The notes under the pieces: model-generated
The model's database searches: none
The model's input: the letters and a program-made list of their open reading frames with translations, nothing else
Told to the model about the DNA's origin: nothing
Part shown: piece after piece, positions 10,701 through 21,636 of the stretch
Layout: each line of letters opens with the position of its first letter
Position numbering within the stretch: position 1 is the stretch's first letter
Translations under genes and position numbers: made by a program
Source: Amyelois transitella
Lineage: Eukaryota > Arthropoda > Insecta > Lepidoptera > Pyralidae
NCBI RefSeq assembly: GCF_032362555.1
Contig: NC_083522.1
Coordinates: 5,000,001 to 5,064,000 of the forward strand
Direction of reading: 5' to 3'
DNA: 64,000 nt

Positions 10701-13700
10701 CGTTATGTCCCTCGACTTCAACGTCTTGACTCCATCCCAAACACGATAGCCATCATCATTCTCGTAGCCGACTAAAATGCCTTTAATCGCTTTTTTCTCC
10801 ATTTTCTTACGATTCTGTTTTGGAACATGTGCGTAACATGTACTACCAATAATCTTAAGATGGGATATTTTAGGCTTTTTCCCAAACCACAGTTCATATG
10901 GTACCTTATCTGCCTCTCTTGTAGGCCCGGTCCTATTTAGAACATATGCAACTGTGTTAATTAATTCAGCCCATAGTACTTGTGGTAACTCTCCTCTTGC
11001 ATGCATAATCGATCTAGCAGCCTCTACTAATGTCCGATTTTCTCTCTCACTACAGCCATTCTGCTCTGGCGTGTATGGCATTGTTAATCGCTGCTGAATA
11101 CCATATCTCTGTAATATTTTACGAACGTTTTCATTATTGAATTCGCCACCATTGTCACTCAGAAGAGTTTTGACAGTATGCCCAGCATTCTTTACTTCTT
11201 GAAGCATTAAAAGGAGTTTATCTTTAACTTCCGATTTGTGTCTAATGAAGTAAACCATGCGATAACTCGAATAATCGTCCTTAAATAAAACGTAGTATTG
11301 ATATTTCGAGATGCTTTTTGCGAAGGGACCACAAACGTCTGTGTGAATTAGCTCTCCAACTGCTTTAGCTCTTTCCCTTGTCCCAAACGGCTTTCGCTGA
11401 GACTTTCCATAAATACAACCTTCACACGTCATTTTATCTGGACTAAGTTGAATGCCTAACTCACGTTTTACCACGCGAATAACATGTCGTTTGTCCTGGT
11501 GCGCAAGTCGTTCATGATATAACTGTAGCAAATTAGAGCCTGTCACAGCGTTTATTTCTATAGCTGAATGCTTAGTCGGAACAATTGTCTTTATTTCCAA
11601 CTTATAAAGTCCACCACAATGGGACCTGCTTCCAACAACTTTAGTCGTGCCGGCAATATCCAGCTTGCACTCTCTGGTTGTAGAAGTAAACACACTATTT
11701 TGCACCTTATCTTGTGCAGCCAATGGTGAAAACAGATTTTTCGTTAAGGATGGTACTAGCCACACGTTGTTCAAAGTTATTATTTCTTTCTGCCCATTGA
11801 CATTTGATTCCACCTCTACAGAACCCGTTCCTAAAGCTGGTATTGTAGTTCCATCTGCCGTATTGACAGTGTGATCTGAATCAAATTCATGAAAATCATT
11901 GAAGAAACTTTTCTTGACAGCAATGTGTACCGTCGCGCCATTATCAACGTACCAATTTTCTCTATCTTGCATCTGATTATTAGAGCAAGCATTTACCATT
12001 AACGAAATCTGTTGCACTTGCTTAGACTTTGAACTGGATGCTGATGTGCCTGAAGTTGGTTTTGGTGGCCTCCCGTCCTTAATCCACTTCTTACACTTCC
12101 GAACTCTATGTCCTTTTCCCGAACAATAGTTACAGATCAGTTGTTCATCCACAGTCTTTTTTCCTTTACGTTCATTAGGTGTAATCACTAGCGTCTCTTG
12201 TTTTGAGTCTGACTCTTGACTACCTAACTCTCTTTCGAACGTACACAGATGACTCGTCAAACTATCGATCGTTCTGTCTGACTGTTTGAGCATTAGCCAA
12301 CTTGACTTAAAGTTAAAATATTTGTCATCAAGCGTATCTAAGACTTTACATATGAGGAACATTTCAGGGAGTTTAGCGTCAGGGTCGATTTTTGAAATCT
12401 CTACCTTTAATTCTGTCCATAAATTCTTGAGATGTGACATATGTGTTGGAATGTCATCCTCTTTCTTATGCCGAAACCCAAAGAATTCTAAACATAAATT
12501 ATACGCTCTGTCGTCTGTTTGTCCATCAAATAGTCTATGCAGCTCTTCCCAAACTTCATGTGCGGTTCTAAATCTCATAACTTTTTTGAGTGTATCCTCT
12601 GACATATTGGTTGTTAACATGAGTAGAGCACCACTCTCAGTCCGCCTATATTTAGCCATCGCAGAATTATAGGTGCTGATTTCGGCGTCACCTGCTCCGT
12701 CATTAAGAATAGGTTTCATGAGCTTACCCTCTACTGCTTCTAAAGCACCTTCCGTGCCTTCAAGCATAATAGAAATTTTATATTTCCAGGTAGCCCAGTT
12801 TTCCTTTCCTGTTAACTTTCCAATTTCAATTTTTGTAGAAAAATCCATGATACTTCGCTTCGATCTTCCAGTGGGGCCCAGAACCTGATAAAGGCTGAGA
12901 ATCGTTACCTGCAGTGGTATAGAAGCCCGCGTAGCACACAATAGATTTTATTCTTTTATTTTAAATACACTACACAATATATAAGATATATTTTATTAAG
13001 TTATAAAGATATTAGAATATTCACACATCACAGTTTTTTTTCAGAAGTCACGAGTGACATGACAGTGTCTTTCTTTTTATTTCTTGCTTGTGCTATACAA
13101 CCTTAATACTTTTTACAATCACAATATTTTTACATTAATGAATGTTACTCTGAATCGGAATTTTCAAACCCCATTGGTGTAGATAAGACTTCGAAATTAG
13201 AAGATCACACACATCCATCAGTGATGATTACAAATTCTTTTTTAGGTCATCTGGATAGCCGCAGAAGCATCAGATATGTTCTTCTTGCCACATCACTTAT
13301 ATCCTTGGCATTCACCATAACACAAGGCACTCTAGAGATTGTGATGCCAGATGACATGTTTCATATTGAGGCTAGGGACTATGACCTGTTTGGACATGGT
13401 GGCATGTTGTTTTGGTTCACATCATCACTGGTTTTTGCATTGATCTACTTCCTGATACTACTTCTGCCATGGATTCCACTCAGAGATTATTTGGCTCTAC
13501 CAAGTAAGTTGAAGAGTTTGTAATGTTTATTTTATGTAGATTAATGGATTGTTATAAATCCACTCCATATCTTTCATATGGATGTCGTAAAAGGCGACTA
13601 AGGGATACTTGGGATTCTTCTTTTAGGTGATGGGCTAGCAACCTGTCGCTATTTGAATCTCGATTCTATCATTAAGCCAAACAACTGAATTTTGCCTTTC

Positions 13701-16700
13701 AGTCTCTTAAACATTGTTGGCTCTGTCTACACCGCAAGGGTGTTGTTATACATATGTTTATGTTATGTTAATTTATTATCTCTTATGGGGTAAATCTCGA
13801 AAAGAAAACACTGAAAGGCTATGTTCAGCTTTAGGGCTCAATGATGGAATTGAGATTAAGATAGTGGCAGGTTGCTTTTGCTAGCCTGTCGTCATATAGA
13901 AGAAATTAGGTACTTAGAAATTTGGGTACATTGTTTTGTGATGTAAAACAAAACTTTAAAATTATAACAAACATACCTACTTGCAAAGTATTGCATTCAT
14001 ATTATGTTAGTATAATTAGTATAGGAAAAAGGTTACACCTTTGGCTGTTAAAAATGTCTTGATCTAGTTATTAAACATGTAATGAACATCTTATCCATTT
14101 GAGTTCACAAGCTAAGTACAATTAATTTGATAAGACATTGTCTATTTGCTCTTTGTGTTATAAATTATGTAATTCATAGCTTTAGATAACTGGTAGGAGG
14201 GTGAAATATAGCATTGTTTACTACTTAGTCACATAGTAGACTGTTACACTAATTTGTTTTTAAAAAAAATCTGGCTTTTTAAAATTCAAAACACATGTTT
14301 TTGAATATGTAATTGACTCTTCTTTTGAGACGGGGTGGGAATTTTCAGGAAAATCATCCTATTACCATAATTACACCTTTTGGCAAATTTCATTGAACTT
14401 GGTCTGGTCTTTTTGTGTTAATCCCATACAAAAAAGAAATTTCAAATCTTTTTACATTATTATATTACTAGCGACCCGCCCCGGCTTCGCACGGGTGCAA
14501 AATTCGGAAAAAATTATACATAAAAACCATCCTCTTGAATCACTCTACCTGTTACAAAAAACCGCATCAAAATCCGTTGCGTAATTTTAAAGATTTAAGC
14601 ATACAGACAAACAGACTAAAATAGCGACTTTGTTTTATACTATGTAGTGACTATAGATGGATTATGGTGACTTTACAATTTTAACTGATTTGAAATAAAG
14701 TAGGTGGTTCTCAATTCAACAATATAAGATTTGAATGCATGAGTATTGCCACACGAATTCATCATTTGAATTGCAAAATGTGTAGTCCAGTCTGTTCTGT
14801 AAACAACTTCATCTCATTTGTGATCAATTTACATAATATCCTGTGTCTCGCTCAGGCATAAAATTTACCTTGTTGTTGATCAGCATTTAGAATAACAGTA
14901 TTTAAATACCTTTTCGTGTAATTTAACAAAGGTAAATTTTATATTGTATATGGATAGATACTTATATCAATACTTCTATAGTATAATGACTTACTATAAA
15001 TTGTAAAATGCTTAAATTTGTTACTTCAATTGTTTGTTTGGGCTAGAAATACTGAACCAATCAAGACCAATCGTGATAATTCTTACACCCTTAAAAGGGT
15101 ACATTATTTGAGGGTGTCAAGGGCTATGTATATACCACGCGCGAAGCGTTCAGTCGATATTCTAGTTTTTACGTTGGACAAAAGTCCATACTAATAAATA
15201 CTAGAGATACTTTTATCTCTTAAATCTTTATTTGTATTGTTGTTTATAAGGAACAAACTCAAAAACTACGGGACCAATTTTGACGAAATTTGACCTTCAG
15301 AAGTAACAGATGACTTTCCTTCCGGTAATTCTTCGTCTATCTATCTGTTACGCTTTAACGACTAAACCGCTGACTGAACCGTTTAATTGATGAGCCGAGG
15401 TAAAATATGTTCTTTCTTCTAATAATTTCTTAAATTTTTCTTTAAATTTAATTTAGATACCTAACAGAAAAAATGGAATAAAGACTCCTCCGAACTCCGG
15501 ACAAAAGTGAGTTTATAAATCTTGAAGATGTTGTCCTCCAGAAGGTATATGTATAATATAAACTGATATCATTAAGATCTATTTGAACTGATACCTAAAA
15601 GTCGTGCCGTGAACGTGACTATTAAAAACATATTACGTGCTGTTGAACAGTTTATTATGTACCTATAATATGACGGTAGAAAAAAGGCATTGCTACATCA
15701 TAATGGTTTTATTTAGTGTAATTTACCATATTTACTTCAAATTCGCGCTTATTCTGACTTTCATTTATACATATACAACTGAACGTTCTCGCAGGCTTCG
15801 TTCCTTTAGGAGTAGTTCCTAAGGGAAACAAAAGCTCTTGTTAATGCTGAGGGTCTTATCTAATTACGTGTCAATTTTAATCGGAATTCATGTTCAGGTA
15901 ACTAAGGTCAGGTAAGGTAAAGGTAGATGAAAAGATGCCTGAAAAACTACATACCTTTCATCGTAATCGGTTCAGTAGTATTTGCGTGAAAGAGTAACAA
16001 ACATTCATACATACATACTCACAAACTTTCGCATTATTAATATTAGTGGGATGTAAAATATTACAAAAATAAGATATTATTTCCAGCCAAGCTCTCGTTC
16101 TACCTGTACGTTCTGCTGTTGGCTCTACTGGACACGACGCAGGCCGTGGGCGCGGGCCTGCTGGCGTGGGGCTCCATGCAGTCCGGCCTCTGCATAGTCG
16201 ATGTCACCACTTGGATGTATTTCTCTTTATACACCCCGCTTGTGTATCACACATTCCTCAGTGAATTTTTCAGGTATGTATTTAAAATTTTATTGACCCT
16301 AAAAGGTACAAAAGGTGGACTTAATGCTAATAGCATTCTCTTCCAGTTCACCTTTAGTAAATAGACAACAGATCCAATCCAGGGTCAATTTAATAGTGAG
16401 AAAAACAAATACACAAATTTTTATGTGTTAATACATAACATACACATACACATAAAAAATAAATGCAGTGGAAATGAGCGCGTGAGGAGTATGATGGGTG
16501 TGAAATTGAGTGACCGGATAAGAAACAGCGTGATAAGGGAATGTTGTTATGTGAAAGAAGATGTAGTTACAGGAATAGAAAAGGATATGTTAAGATGGTT
16601 TTGTCATGTGGAGAGGATGAATGAAAGCAGGTTGACTAAGCAGATATACAAGGAGAGTGTGGAGGGAAAGGTCGGAGTGGGAAGACCTAGACGAACGTAT

Positions 16701-17872
16701 CTTGATCAAATTAAGGACGTCCTGGTAAAGGGTCAGGTCAAGAGTACCCGAAACCGCCGAGCTTGCATGAAGAGAGTCATGAATGTGGATGAAGTGAAGG
16801 AAGAGTGCAGAGATCGTGGCAAGTGGAAAGAGGTAGTCTCTGCCTACCCCTCCGGGAAAGAGGCGTGATTTTATGTATGTATGTACATACACAAACATTT
16901 TTAGAGGAAGATTTATAGTAAATATTTTCTGAACTCTGTCAATGTTGAAAATAATAGATTATTATATTTGCTTCATTTCACATTCACCAAGATTCTTACG
17001 AATTAACTGTTATTATATTATCCCTCTGGGTATATTGCTGAGGGCTAATATTTTGACTTTGAAATAATTCGCCAGTATCAGAGTGCTGTTTTTATTTATC
17101 ATCCAATCCTTAAGAAATTTCAATTCAATCAATCAAAGAAAATTTATATACTTTTGATGATTCTCAACACGATTTTTTTATTCCAGCGTATCCCAGGCGA
17201 GTATAATGTTCTCGTACAAGGCTCAAATGGATGAGCCGATAGACGACGACCAGGTGTCTCTGCCGCATCAGCAGAGCTTCAGCTCCCTCAAGACGGACTC
17301 CGATTATATCTACCAGGTACCTCGGCCAGATAATTTGTTAAATTTATTATTTTAATAGGCCTGGATTGATTAAATCAGGCATTTATACTAATCCTCCCGT
17401 CTAACCTTCTAACTTTCTAAAATTTTGCAGAACATGGCTACCCATTTGAATGCCTAAATATGCATGCAGGTTTCCTCATGATCTTTATTGTCTCTTTGTA
17501 AGATAGTCGGTTAGTAATTAAAGTAATTTATGTATGTTAGAAAAACGTTTCACAGATGCTACTTTGCTTTTATTAAAATCCTTAAGATTTTTTTTTAGCG
17601 ACCTCTCTTTACTTAGCTGAGAAAGCTATCTATAAAAGATATTGTTTAAATAAATATTTTAAAAATATGATATCACACGCTCAGCAAAGCGACAATGCTT
17701 ATTTATATATTTTTCCCAACAGAGCAACAGTGTGTATGACAGCACACTATTCGAAGCTGAAGGAACAACTCCAATGAATCCACTTTACAGTGCGTCCCTC
17801 CAAAGCCCTGACTCCATAGCGTCCGGACAGTCATCAGACGCACCCACTTTCGTCAAGATGGCGTCCACATAA
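7761..17872 (+). CDS. TPRA1: Transmembrane protein adipocyte-associated 1 (GPR175/TPRA40 family), 6 coding exons
   Basis: Coding exons: 7761-7849, 7924-8219, 13246-13503, 16087-16273, 17187-17316, 17723-17872. Every junction is GT-AG and the phases agree, giving 369 residues against 373 in human. Family hallmarks seen: a short extracellular N-terminus with an Asn-Gly-Ser glycosylation site, WDLIILIPNFLFVLF (TM1), TSSPIFLTFYALVWGN (TM2), DKILWVTVRFFLLATE (TM3), SLAFTITQGTLEI (TM4), GHGGMLFWFTSSL (TM5), and STTWMYFSLYTPLVYH-like TM7 in exon 4. The cytoplasmic tail holds FSYKAQMDEP and a serine-rich end. This is an orphan seven-helix protein; ligand and pathway are not known from sequence. The 5-kb second intron contains an antisense Copia element, and introns 3 and 4 hold SINE, Helitron-like and LINE debris, so the gene has grown through insertions. 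Poly(A) signals lie at 17904 and 18001. Confidence 0.93.
8520..8741 (-). repeat. 3' LTR of the Copia element
   Basis: This is the downstream LTR of the minus-strand element. It begins TGATAAAGGC on the plus strand, so the element ends CTTTATCA. The inner edge is set by the purine tract at about 8742-8750. The stop codon of the polyprotein (8736-8738) falls inside the repeat under this boundary. Confidence 0.85.
8736..12848 (-). CDS. Copia Gag-Pol polyprotein, intact frame
   Basis: A single frame of 1370 residues starts at the ATG at 12848 (MDFSTKIEIGKLTGKENWA), a typical Copia gag start; the frame is open 31 codons further upstream, but that part lies in the primer site and LTR. Domains in order: Gag; a CCHC zinc knuckle (CNYCSGKGHRVRKC, about residue 236); aspartic protease with VDNGATVHI, where DNG stands in place of the usual DSG; integrase with the H-H-C-C segment ending CEGCIYGK, then aspartates in IHTDVCGPF and LLSDNGGEF and the glutamate near NGCSERENR; reverse transcriptase with KARLVAKGF, DVSTAFLNG and the catalytic YVDDGLVA; RNase H with YSDADHGGD and STTEAE. 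No frameshift or stop is present, so it may still be active. This is a genomic retrotransposon, not a host gene. Confidence 0.95.
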   Translation of the reverse strand: MDFSTKIEIGKLTGKENWATWKYKISIMLEGTEGALEAVEGKLMKPILNDGAGDAEISTYNSAMAKYRRTESGALLMLTTNMSEDTLKKVMRFRTAHEVWEELHRLFDGQTDDRAYNLCLEFFGFRHKKEDDIPTHMSHLKNLWTELKVEISKIDPDAKLPEMFLICKVLDTLDDKYFNFKSSWLMLKQSDRTIDSLTSHLCTFERELGSQESDSKQETLVITPNERKGKKTVDEQLICNYCSGKGHRVRKCKKWIKDGRPPKPTSGTSASSSKSKQVQQISLMVNACSNNQMQDRENWYVDNGATVHIAVKKSFFNDFHEFDSDHTVNTADGTTIPALGTGSVEVESNVNGQKEIITLNNVWLVPSLTKNLFSPLAAQDKVQNSVFTSTTRECKLDIAGTTKVVGSRSHCGGLYKLEIKTIVPTKHSAIEINAVTGSNLLQLYHERLAHQDKRHVIRVVKRELGIQLSPDKMTCEGCIYGKSQRKPFGTRERAKAVGELIHTDVCGPFAKSISKYQYYVLFKDDYSSYRMVYFIRHKSEVKDKLLLMLQEVKNAGHTVKTLLSDNGGEFNNENVRKILQRYGIQQRLTMPYTPEQNGCSERENRTLVEAARSIMHARGELPQVLWAELINTVAYVLNRTGPTREADKVPYELWFGKKPKISHLKIIGSTCYAHVPKQNRKKMEKKAIKGILVGYENDDGYRVWDGVKTLKSRDITFESDVEFKTIINNPISSEGAPNNDYCENIQELPENTDRLDHGLEGENSLTREDQDQRTQDRENSEVTPMMIDNPHYNSRESLHEEEVFVDADQNQLEIVEPLETEVEPRYNLRDRSTILRPKKFDDYVCFVGVERFPETYKEALEREDRAEWQKAMASELKSLEDNEVWTLCDLPPNKRALPCKWVFTIKRQPDGTIDKYKARLVAKGFKQRKGIDYEQTYSPVARMATIRALLSVSAKEKLHLMQFDVSTAFLNGKVEEEIYMSQPDGFSDGTSKVCRLKRSLYGLKQAPRCWNSCFAEILLEKGFVQSSSDNCLFTKIMKGKKILITLYVDDGLVATTDEALAHQFLKELGSTIKITIKPASYYLGLEIERSEDSSVYVKQEAYTRKILDRFRMSECNPVSTPIERNPISESGKVRNGDSEKQFPYREAVGALAYLMTGTRPDIAYAVGVVSRKLENPTESDWLRVKRIFRYLKGTISFGLRYEANSVRNLIEGYSDADHGGDDMTGRSTTGVACLFAGGAVSWLSQRQPSVAISTTEAEIVAASEGARELVWLQRIFSQLTCLENVPTLKVDNEAAIQLANNPVFHKRTKHIRVRHFFVRETVQEGLVHIMKTSSVEQLADLLTKAVPKPRLIKLRANLGLQTFLASEGKY
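12874..12885 (-). promoter_or_regulatory. Primer binding site of the Copia element
   Basis: On the coding strand, GGTTCTGGGCCC follows directly after the 5' LTR. Copia and Ty1-type elements are primed by a half initiator-Met tRNA cut in the anticodon loop, and their primer sites resemble GGTTATGGGCCCAG. The match here is 11 of 12 bases, and its position is exactly right. Confidence 0.6.
12886..13108 (-). repeat. 5' LTR of the Copia element
   Basis: This is the upstream LTR (223 bp), nearly identical to the one at 8520-8741. It should contain the promoter and poly(A) signal of the element. The outer boundary is tentative: similarity continues through TTAATA, and the CTTTT that follows is read as the target duplication. 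Confidence 0.85.
13551..13910. repeat. Two SINE-A copies in TPRA1 intron 3
   Basis: A nearly full-length plus-strand copy (about 13551-13766) contains the family landmarks: GGATGTCGTAAAAGGCGACT, GCGATGGGCTAGCAACCTG-like, TTTCAGTCT, GGCTCTGTCTACACCGCAAGG and an ATATGT tail. A second, older partial copy runs the other way at about 13800-13910. This family recurs at least ten times in the window. Confidence 0.75.
14467..14652 (+). repeat. Dispersed lepidopteran repeat
   Basis: A segment running from CTAGCGACCCGCCCCGGCTT to TTTTATACTATGTAGTGA has the look of a dispersed repeat, with AAAATCCGTTGCGTA and GCGACTTTGT inside. A decayed relative of its GC-rich end (CCGGCTTCGCGCGGGTACC) is seen near 33928. 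The class is not assigned. Confidence 0.55.
15170..16055. repeat. Helitron-like (Lep1-type) repeat fragments
   Basis: Two segments resemble the common lepidopteran repeat that starts with ACTAATATTATAAATGCGAAAG and carries a phrase like AAACTACTGAACCGATT. One runs plus at about 15190-15310 (CAAAAACTACGGGACCAAT); one runs minus and is better preserved at about 15950-16055 (CGTAATCGGTTCAGTAG, ACAAACTTTCGCATTATTAA). The class is from memory of such repeats, not from a search. They lie in TPRA1 intron 3. Confidence 0.5.
16458..16884 (+). mobile_element. 5'-truncated LINE (RTE-like), copy 2
   Basis: Same family and orientation as the copy at 1.27 kb, but truncated further, starting near AATAAATGCAGTGG. 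The reverse transcriptase C-terminal frame is open (RSMMGVKLSDRIRNS, GVGRPRRTYLDQIKD) and ends at the same stop and TATG tail. Flanking words ACATACACA on both sides may be a target duplication but lie in simple sequence. It sits in TPRA1 intron 4. Confidence 0.82.
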
Positions 17873-20330
17873 CCACGGAATTCAACTCCACGCATCCAAA
17901 GAAAATAAATAGACTATGTAATGATAGATTTATTGATGCGTTCGCTTGGACGATTCGACTGTAATTATTAGCAATATAAAGATTTTGTTTTAGAAAACTA
18001 AATAAAGAGCAACCTCTGAAACTATCCGTCTCATTGTTCGTAACTAACTTTTAGCGAATGGTAAACTCCGCCACATTTTAAGCACTTGAATACAGTATTT
18101 TCTTAAATGGTCACCTTATCACTCAAAGCGGCCAAGTGAATGCACATGATATAGGTAGTTCTACTTAGTTATAAGATAGTAACGAGAATCTCATTGAATC
18201 AAAACATTATAAGTATCTCATATTTTCATCAAACGTTGTGTTACTTTGTGATATTGTAAGCCAGTGATCAAACGGTATTACTTGAGACTGTTACATCCCA
18301 ATTTATGTTAAAATATAATATTTCTTTTTGTGCAGCGATTTGTATAAATTATTTATAAATATTTTAAAGGACGGTTACGGCAATGGATTATTATTTTACG
18401 GACAGCATGAGGCCTTGTTAGCAACTCGAATGTGTAACCATTATCTAGCTCTCGTAGTTTCCCCTAGGATCTGGGAAGAAGCTGCCAGTCAATCTTTTCT
18501 TTAAATGTTTGTATTTAATTTGAAACAGCCATAATATATGCAATGGATCCATCCATAGGTTTAGGCTCAAATTGTCCAATTCGCATGCGATTAGATGATT
18601 CGCAAACGATTTGGTTTTTTGCGGAACTAACATTTATAGCTTTGTCGTTTATTGTATTGGACATTTTGAGTCTGTACATTAGAATATTAGGTGTAACATC
18701 TACTTAAATTTTGTAAATACCTAGAATTGTTACTAATAGAGGCGTGATTAAGTAATGTTTTTTTGTTTGTTTTAAAGTAAATAGTCATGTCCTGTCATTT
18801 TTCTTACGTATTGATATGATATTATGTATTGGTTTTTATTTTCCTGTGATTTGTTAAAATTTTTCGCATTTTTTATCGAAATGTTTTATGAATGTGCCTA
18901 AAACGATTGGCGTCTTTGTCTTATTTTAAGTGTATATTGTATTGTATGTTTATGCTGAACACAGTGACAGTGTAATATGAATATAATAAATGTATATTTA
19001 AGTAATTGAGCCTGGCAAATTTTGTGATTTCGTTTGGAAGACTCGGCTGATTCAATCAATTCATTTAGGTACTTCTTTTTAGCAATTATAGTGTATTAAC
19101 ATTTTTTCTACTATATTACCACGATACATACAAATACTTGCTCATTTTTATCTTTTTAATAACACAGTATTCCCATATTTATTCAAATACCTAAGTATCA
19201 CTTTGTGAATAAGCTTGTTTACTTGAGCATCAAATAAAGTATGTAATTTTAATTGTTTTTTTAAATATATTATTGAAATACACAAAAATAAACATATTTT
19301 GTTTGTATTAACATAATTTTTTACAGAATTATTTTATTTGATGGAACAATCGCATCGGTTTTAAATGAAATGTGTCACTATAAAGTTATTTTTATGAACC
19401 TTACTTTTAAGATTTATAAGTGTGCTTTGTCGTATTTGTCAATCGCTAATTATTTCGCTCATAAATATTATACCGAGTGATAATTCTAATCTGTATATTG
19501 CAATTTGTGTACATACTGTGATGGTATATCCCATTTATATTATATTGTTGTTTTTTTTATATTGTTTTATATTTGTCGCGGGAGAAAGGCAAATGGGTGT
19601 AACAGCGAAACTAGGCTTTTGAATTGTATGTCTTTAAGTGCTGAGTAGAAATTCAACAGTGTAAAACTATTTTATAATTCGTGAAATAGTTCTAGAACTA
19701 AACTGAGAATGAGTTTAATAAAGTTGTGAATTACTTATATAAAAGAATATGTGCATTTTTGTAAGAGAATTACTAGTCTCGTGAGATCTTTTCTTTTTGT
19801 GAAATTATGTTTTGGTTTATTCGCTTACACATTGTCAATTTAACAATTACATACTTATAATAGATTTACTGATATACACCATAATTGTCAATTTTCCTTT
19901 TAATTGTGATAGTAAGCGTGGTGAGTCCACGTGAAATTTTAAGTGATATTTTGGTTGATGGCGTATTTTTTGTTGTTTTGTCTTAGAGACTTAAAACGAT
20001 AATTCTATTAAAAGCTTGTTTTATTTCTTGCACTTTCCATTGCATTACATGTCGATCAAACATACAAATTAAATAGCTTCAGTAAAAGCGGAAGAACAAA
20101 TTTTAATGTGTTATCTCGGATGGCAAACATGATTTCGAATCGAGGTAAAGGACCTACAATTTTAAAGATTGCTATGAAATGTCAAGAACTGAGTATTCAC
20201 GATCATTAATAAGTGCCTGTCTTACCTTACCTTTTAAGTTTGAGAGAGAGAACTTAATAAGTACCTACATTATCAGATTTCTATGATAGAAAGTCTCGTG
20301 TTACAATGTTCTATAATATGATAATCTCTG
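17873..20330 (+). other. TPRA1 3' UTR and AT-rich intergenic DNA
   Basis: The proximal part is the TPRA1 3' UTR, with AATAAA at 17904 and 18001 and further candidates downstream (near 18985). Beyond this no coding exon, RNA gene or recognisable repeat was seen. The very long AT-rich stretch may include alternative distal poly(A) sites. Confidence 0.45.
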
Positions 20331-20600
20331 TGATTTCTGGTTCTTTGGAATAGAGCCACTCCATCTGTTACCCATGGATGTCGTAAAAGGCGACTAAGGG
20401 AATTTATCAAAAGTAGCTTTCACGATAATACCTCACGGGTTAAGTTCCCCTGCAAAGGTTGCAAACGTTATATCTGAGGAGCTCGAGATGTACCTACCTT
20501 TTGAAGTTCTCGATCAAAAGGTGCATCCCGAGCTCTTCCCCAGAGAGGTAAGAGTGAAACCGGATATTAACGCTTATTTAAGCGTCAATTTTACATTAAG
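20331..20600. repeat. SINE-A 5' fragment followed by SINE-B-like fragment
   Basis: At 20331-20403 is the head of SINE-A (CACTCCATCTGTTACCCATG, GTCGTAAAAGGCGACTAAGG). From about 20425 there is a fragment with TTCCCCTGCAAAGGTTGCAA resembling another short repeat (SINE-B) whose other copies are near 49.6, 56.4 and 59.9 kb. Confidence 0.5.
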
Positions 20601-21636
20601 CACCGATATTTTCTATCATAAGTTTAACTAAAAGCCAGAAGAAAAAGATAATGTTCTTAGATAACCGCCATCACTAGGTACGTCAATAGGTACCTACCTA
20701 TTCTAAAATAATATGAATATGGATGGAATTATGAACTCCCAGTGTTTTCTGATGAGTACCAACACGCTATTTGCACATTTTTCTTGTCTACCTGGGGTTG
20801 CACTTTCTCTAAGAGATGTTTAGATCGGTGTCCTTTGGTAGGTGAAAACGTAGTACCTACGGAAGGCCATAGAAGTACGAGAAATGGGAAACGTGCAGAC
20901 TGCAGACCCAGTTTTAGCACCTTAAGAATTTTTGTACCAAAAAACATGACTGATGAAAATTTGGGTTTATAATATTCGACAAAACTTTGTCATGGTCGCA
21001 TCATATTAATGACGTGAGCAGGAAAATGTTCTTAGCATTCAGCTCGCTTAGAAGGTTACGTAATTTCCTACCTGTTGATACTAAAATTGCGCTGACACAA
21101 TCTCTTCTTCTCCCTCTCCTTGATTACGCTGATACTGCTTATCTCGACGTCACTGTGGAACAGTTAAACAAACTCGAGCGTCTTCAAAATCTTTTTATTC
21201 GTGTCATATTTGGGCTTCGCAAATATGATCACGTTTCTTCTTTCCGTTCGCAGCTGAAGTGGCTTCCTATCCGACTCCGTCGCAATTTGCATATTGTGAC
21301 AATGCTCTATTCGGTCTTATTTAATCCGTTTTCTCCATCTTATTTAAAGGAGCGCTTCAACTTTTATAGCGATGCCCAAGGCGCCACCCGCAGTCTGCGT
21401 AGCACGGTTACCCTACGACTAAGACTACCGACATCCAACACCAATTTTTACTCCCACTCTTTTACTGTACAAGCTGTCCGTCTATGGAATGCTCTCCCTG
21501 TCGATATCAGGAAAGCCCAGACTATTAATAGTTTCAAAAATCTCGTTAGGTCTCATTACCTTTCTACTCTATCCTAAGTATATGTTATTATTATGTATTT
21601 ATATGTATTTATGTGTATTTGTATGTATTTATATGT

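Larger units (their letters stand above)
8520..13108 (-). mobile_element. Complete Copia LTR retrotransposon in TPRA1 intron
   Basis: Two near-identical direct repeats (about 222 bp) enclose one long open frame on the minus strand. The repeats differ by one base (an extra C in the right copy near 13101), which indicates a recent insertion. Just inside the 5' LTR (right side) is a sequence resembling the half-initiator-Met tRNA primer site used by Copia elements; just before the 3' LTR (left side) is a purine tract GAGGGAAAG on the coding strand. CTTTT occurs immediately outside both ends (8515-8519 and 13109-13113) and is the likely 5-bp target duplication. It is oriented opposite to the host gene, the orientation that usually disturbs host transcripts least. 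Confidence 0.93.

Noticed and set aside
9050-12888. Several plus-strand open frames (for example at 10068, 11647, 12286 and 12673)
   Set aside because: They are antisense shadows of the Copia polyprotein frame and have no family pattern of their own.
20729-20972. Overlapping open frames of about 72-76 codons on both strands upstream of the LINE fragment
   Set aside because: No recognisable motif on either strand; the two frames mirror each other, and the region is likely repeat-derived.
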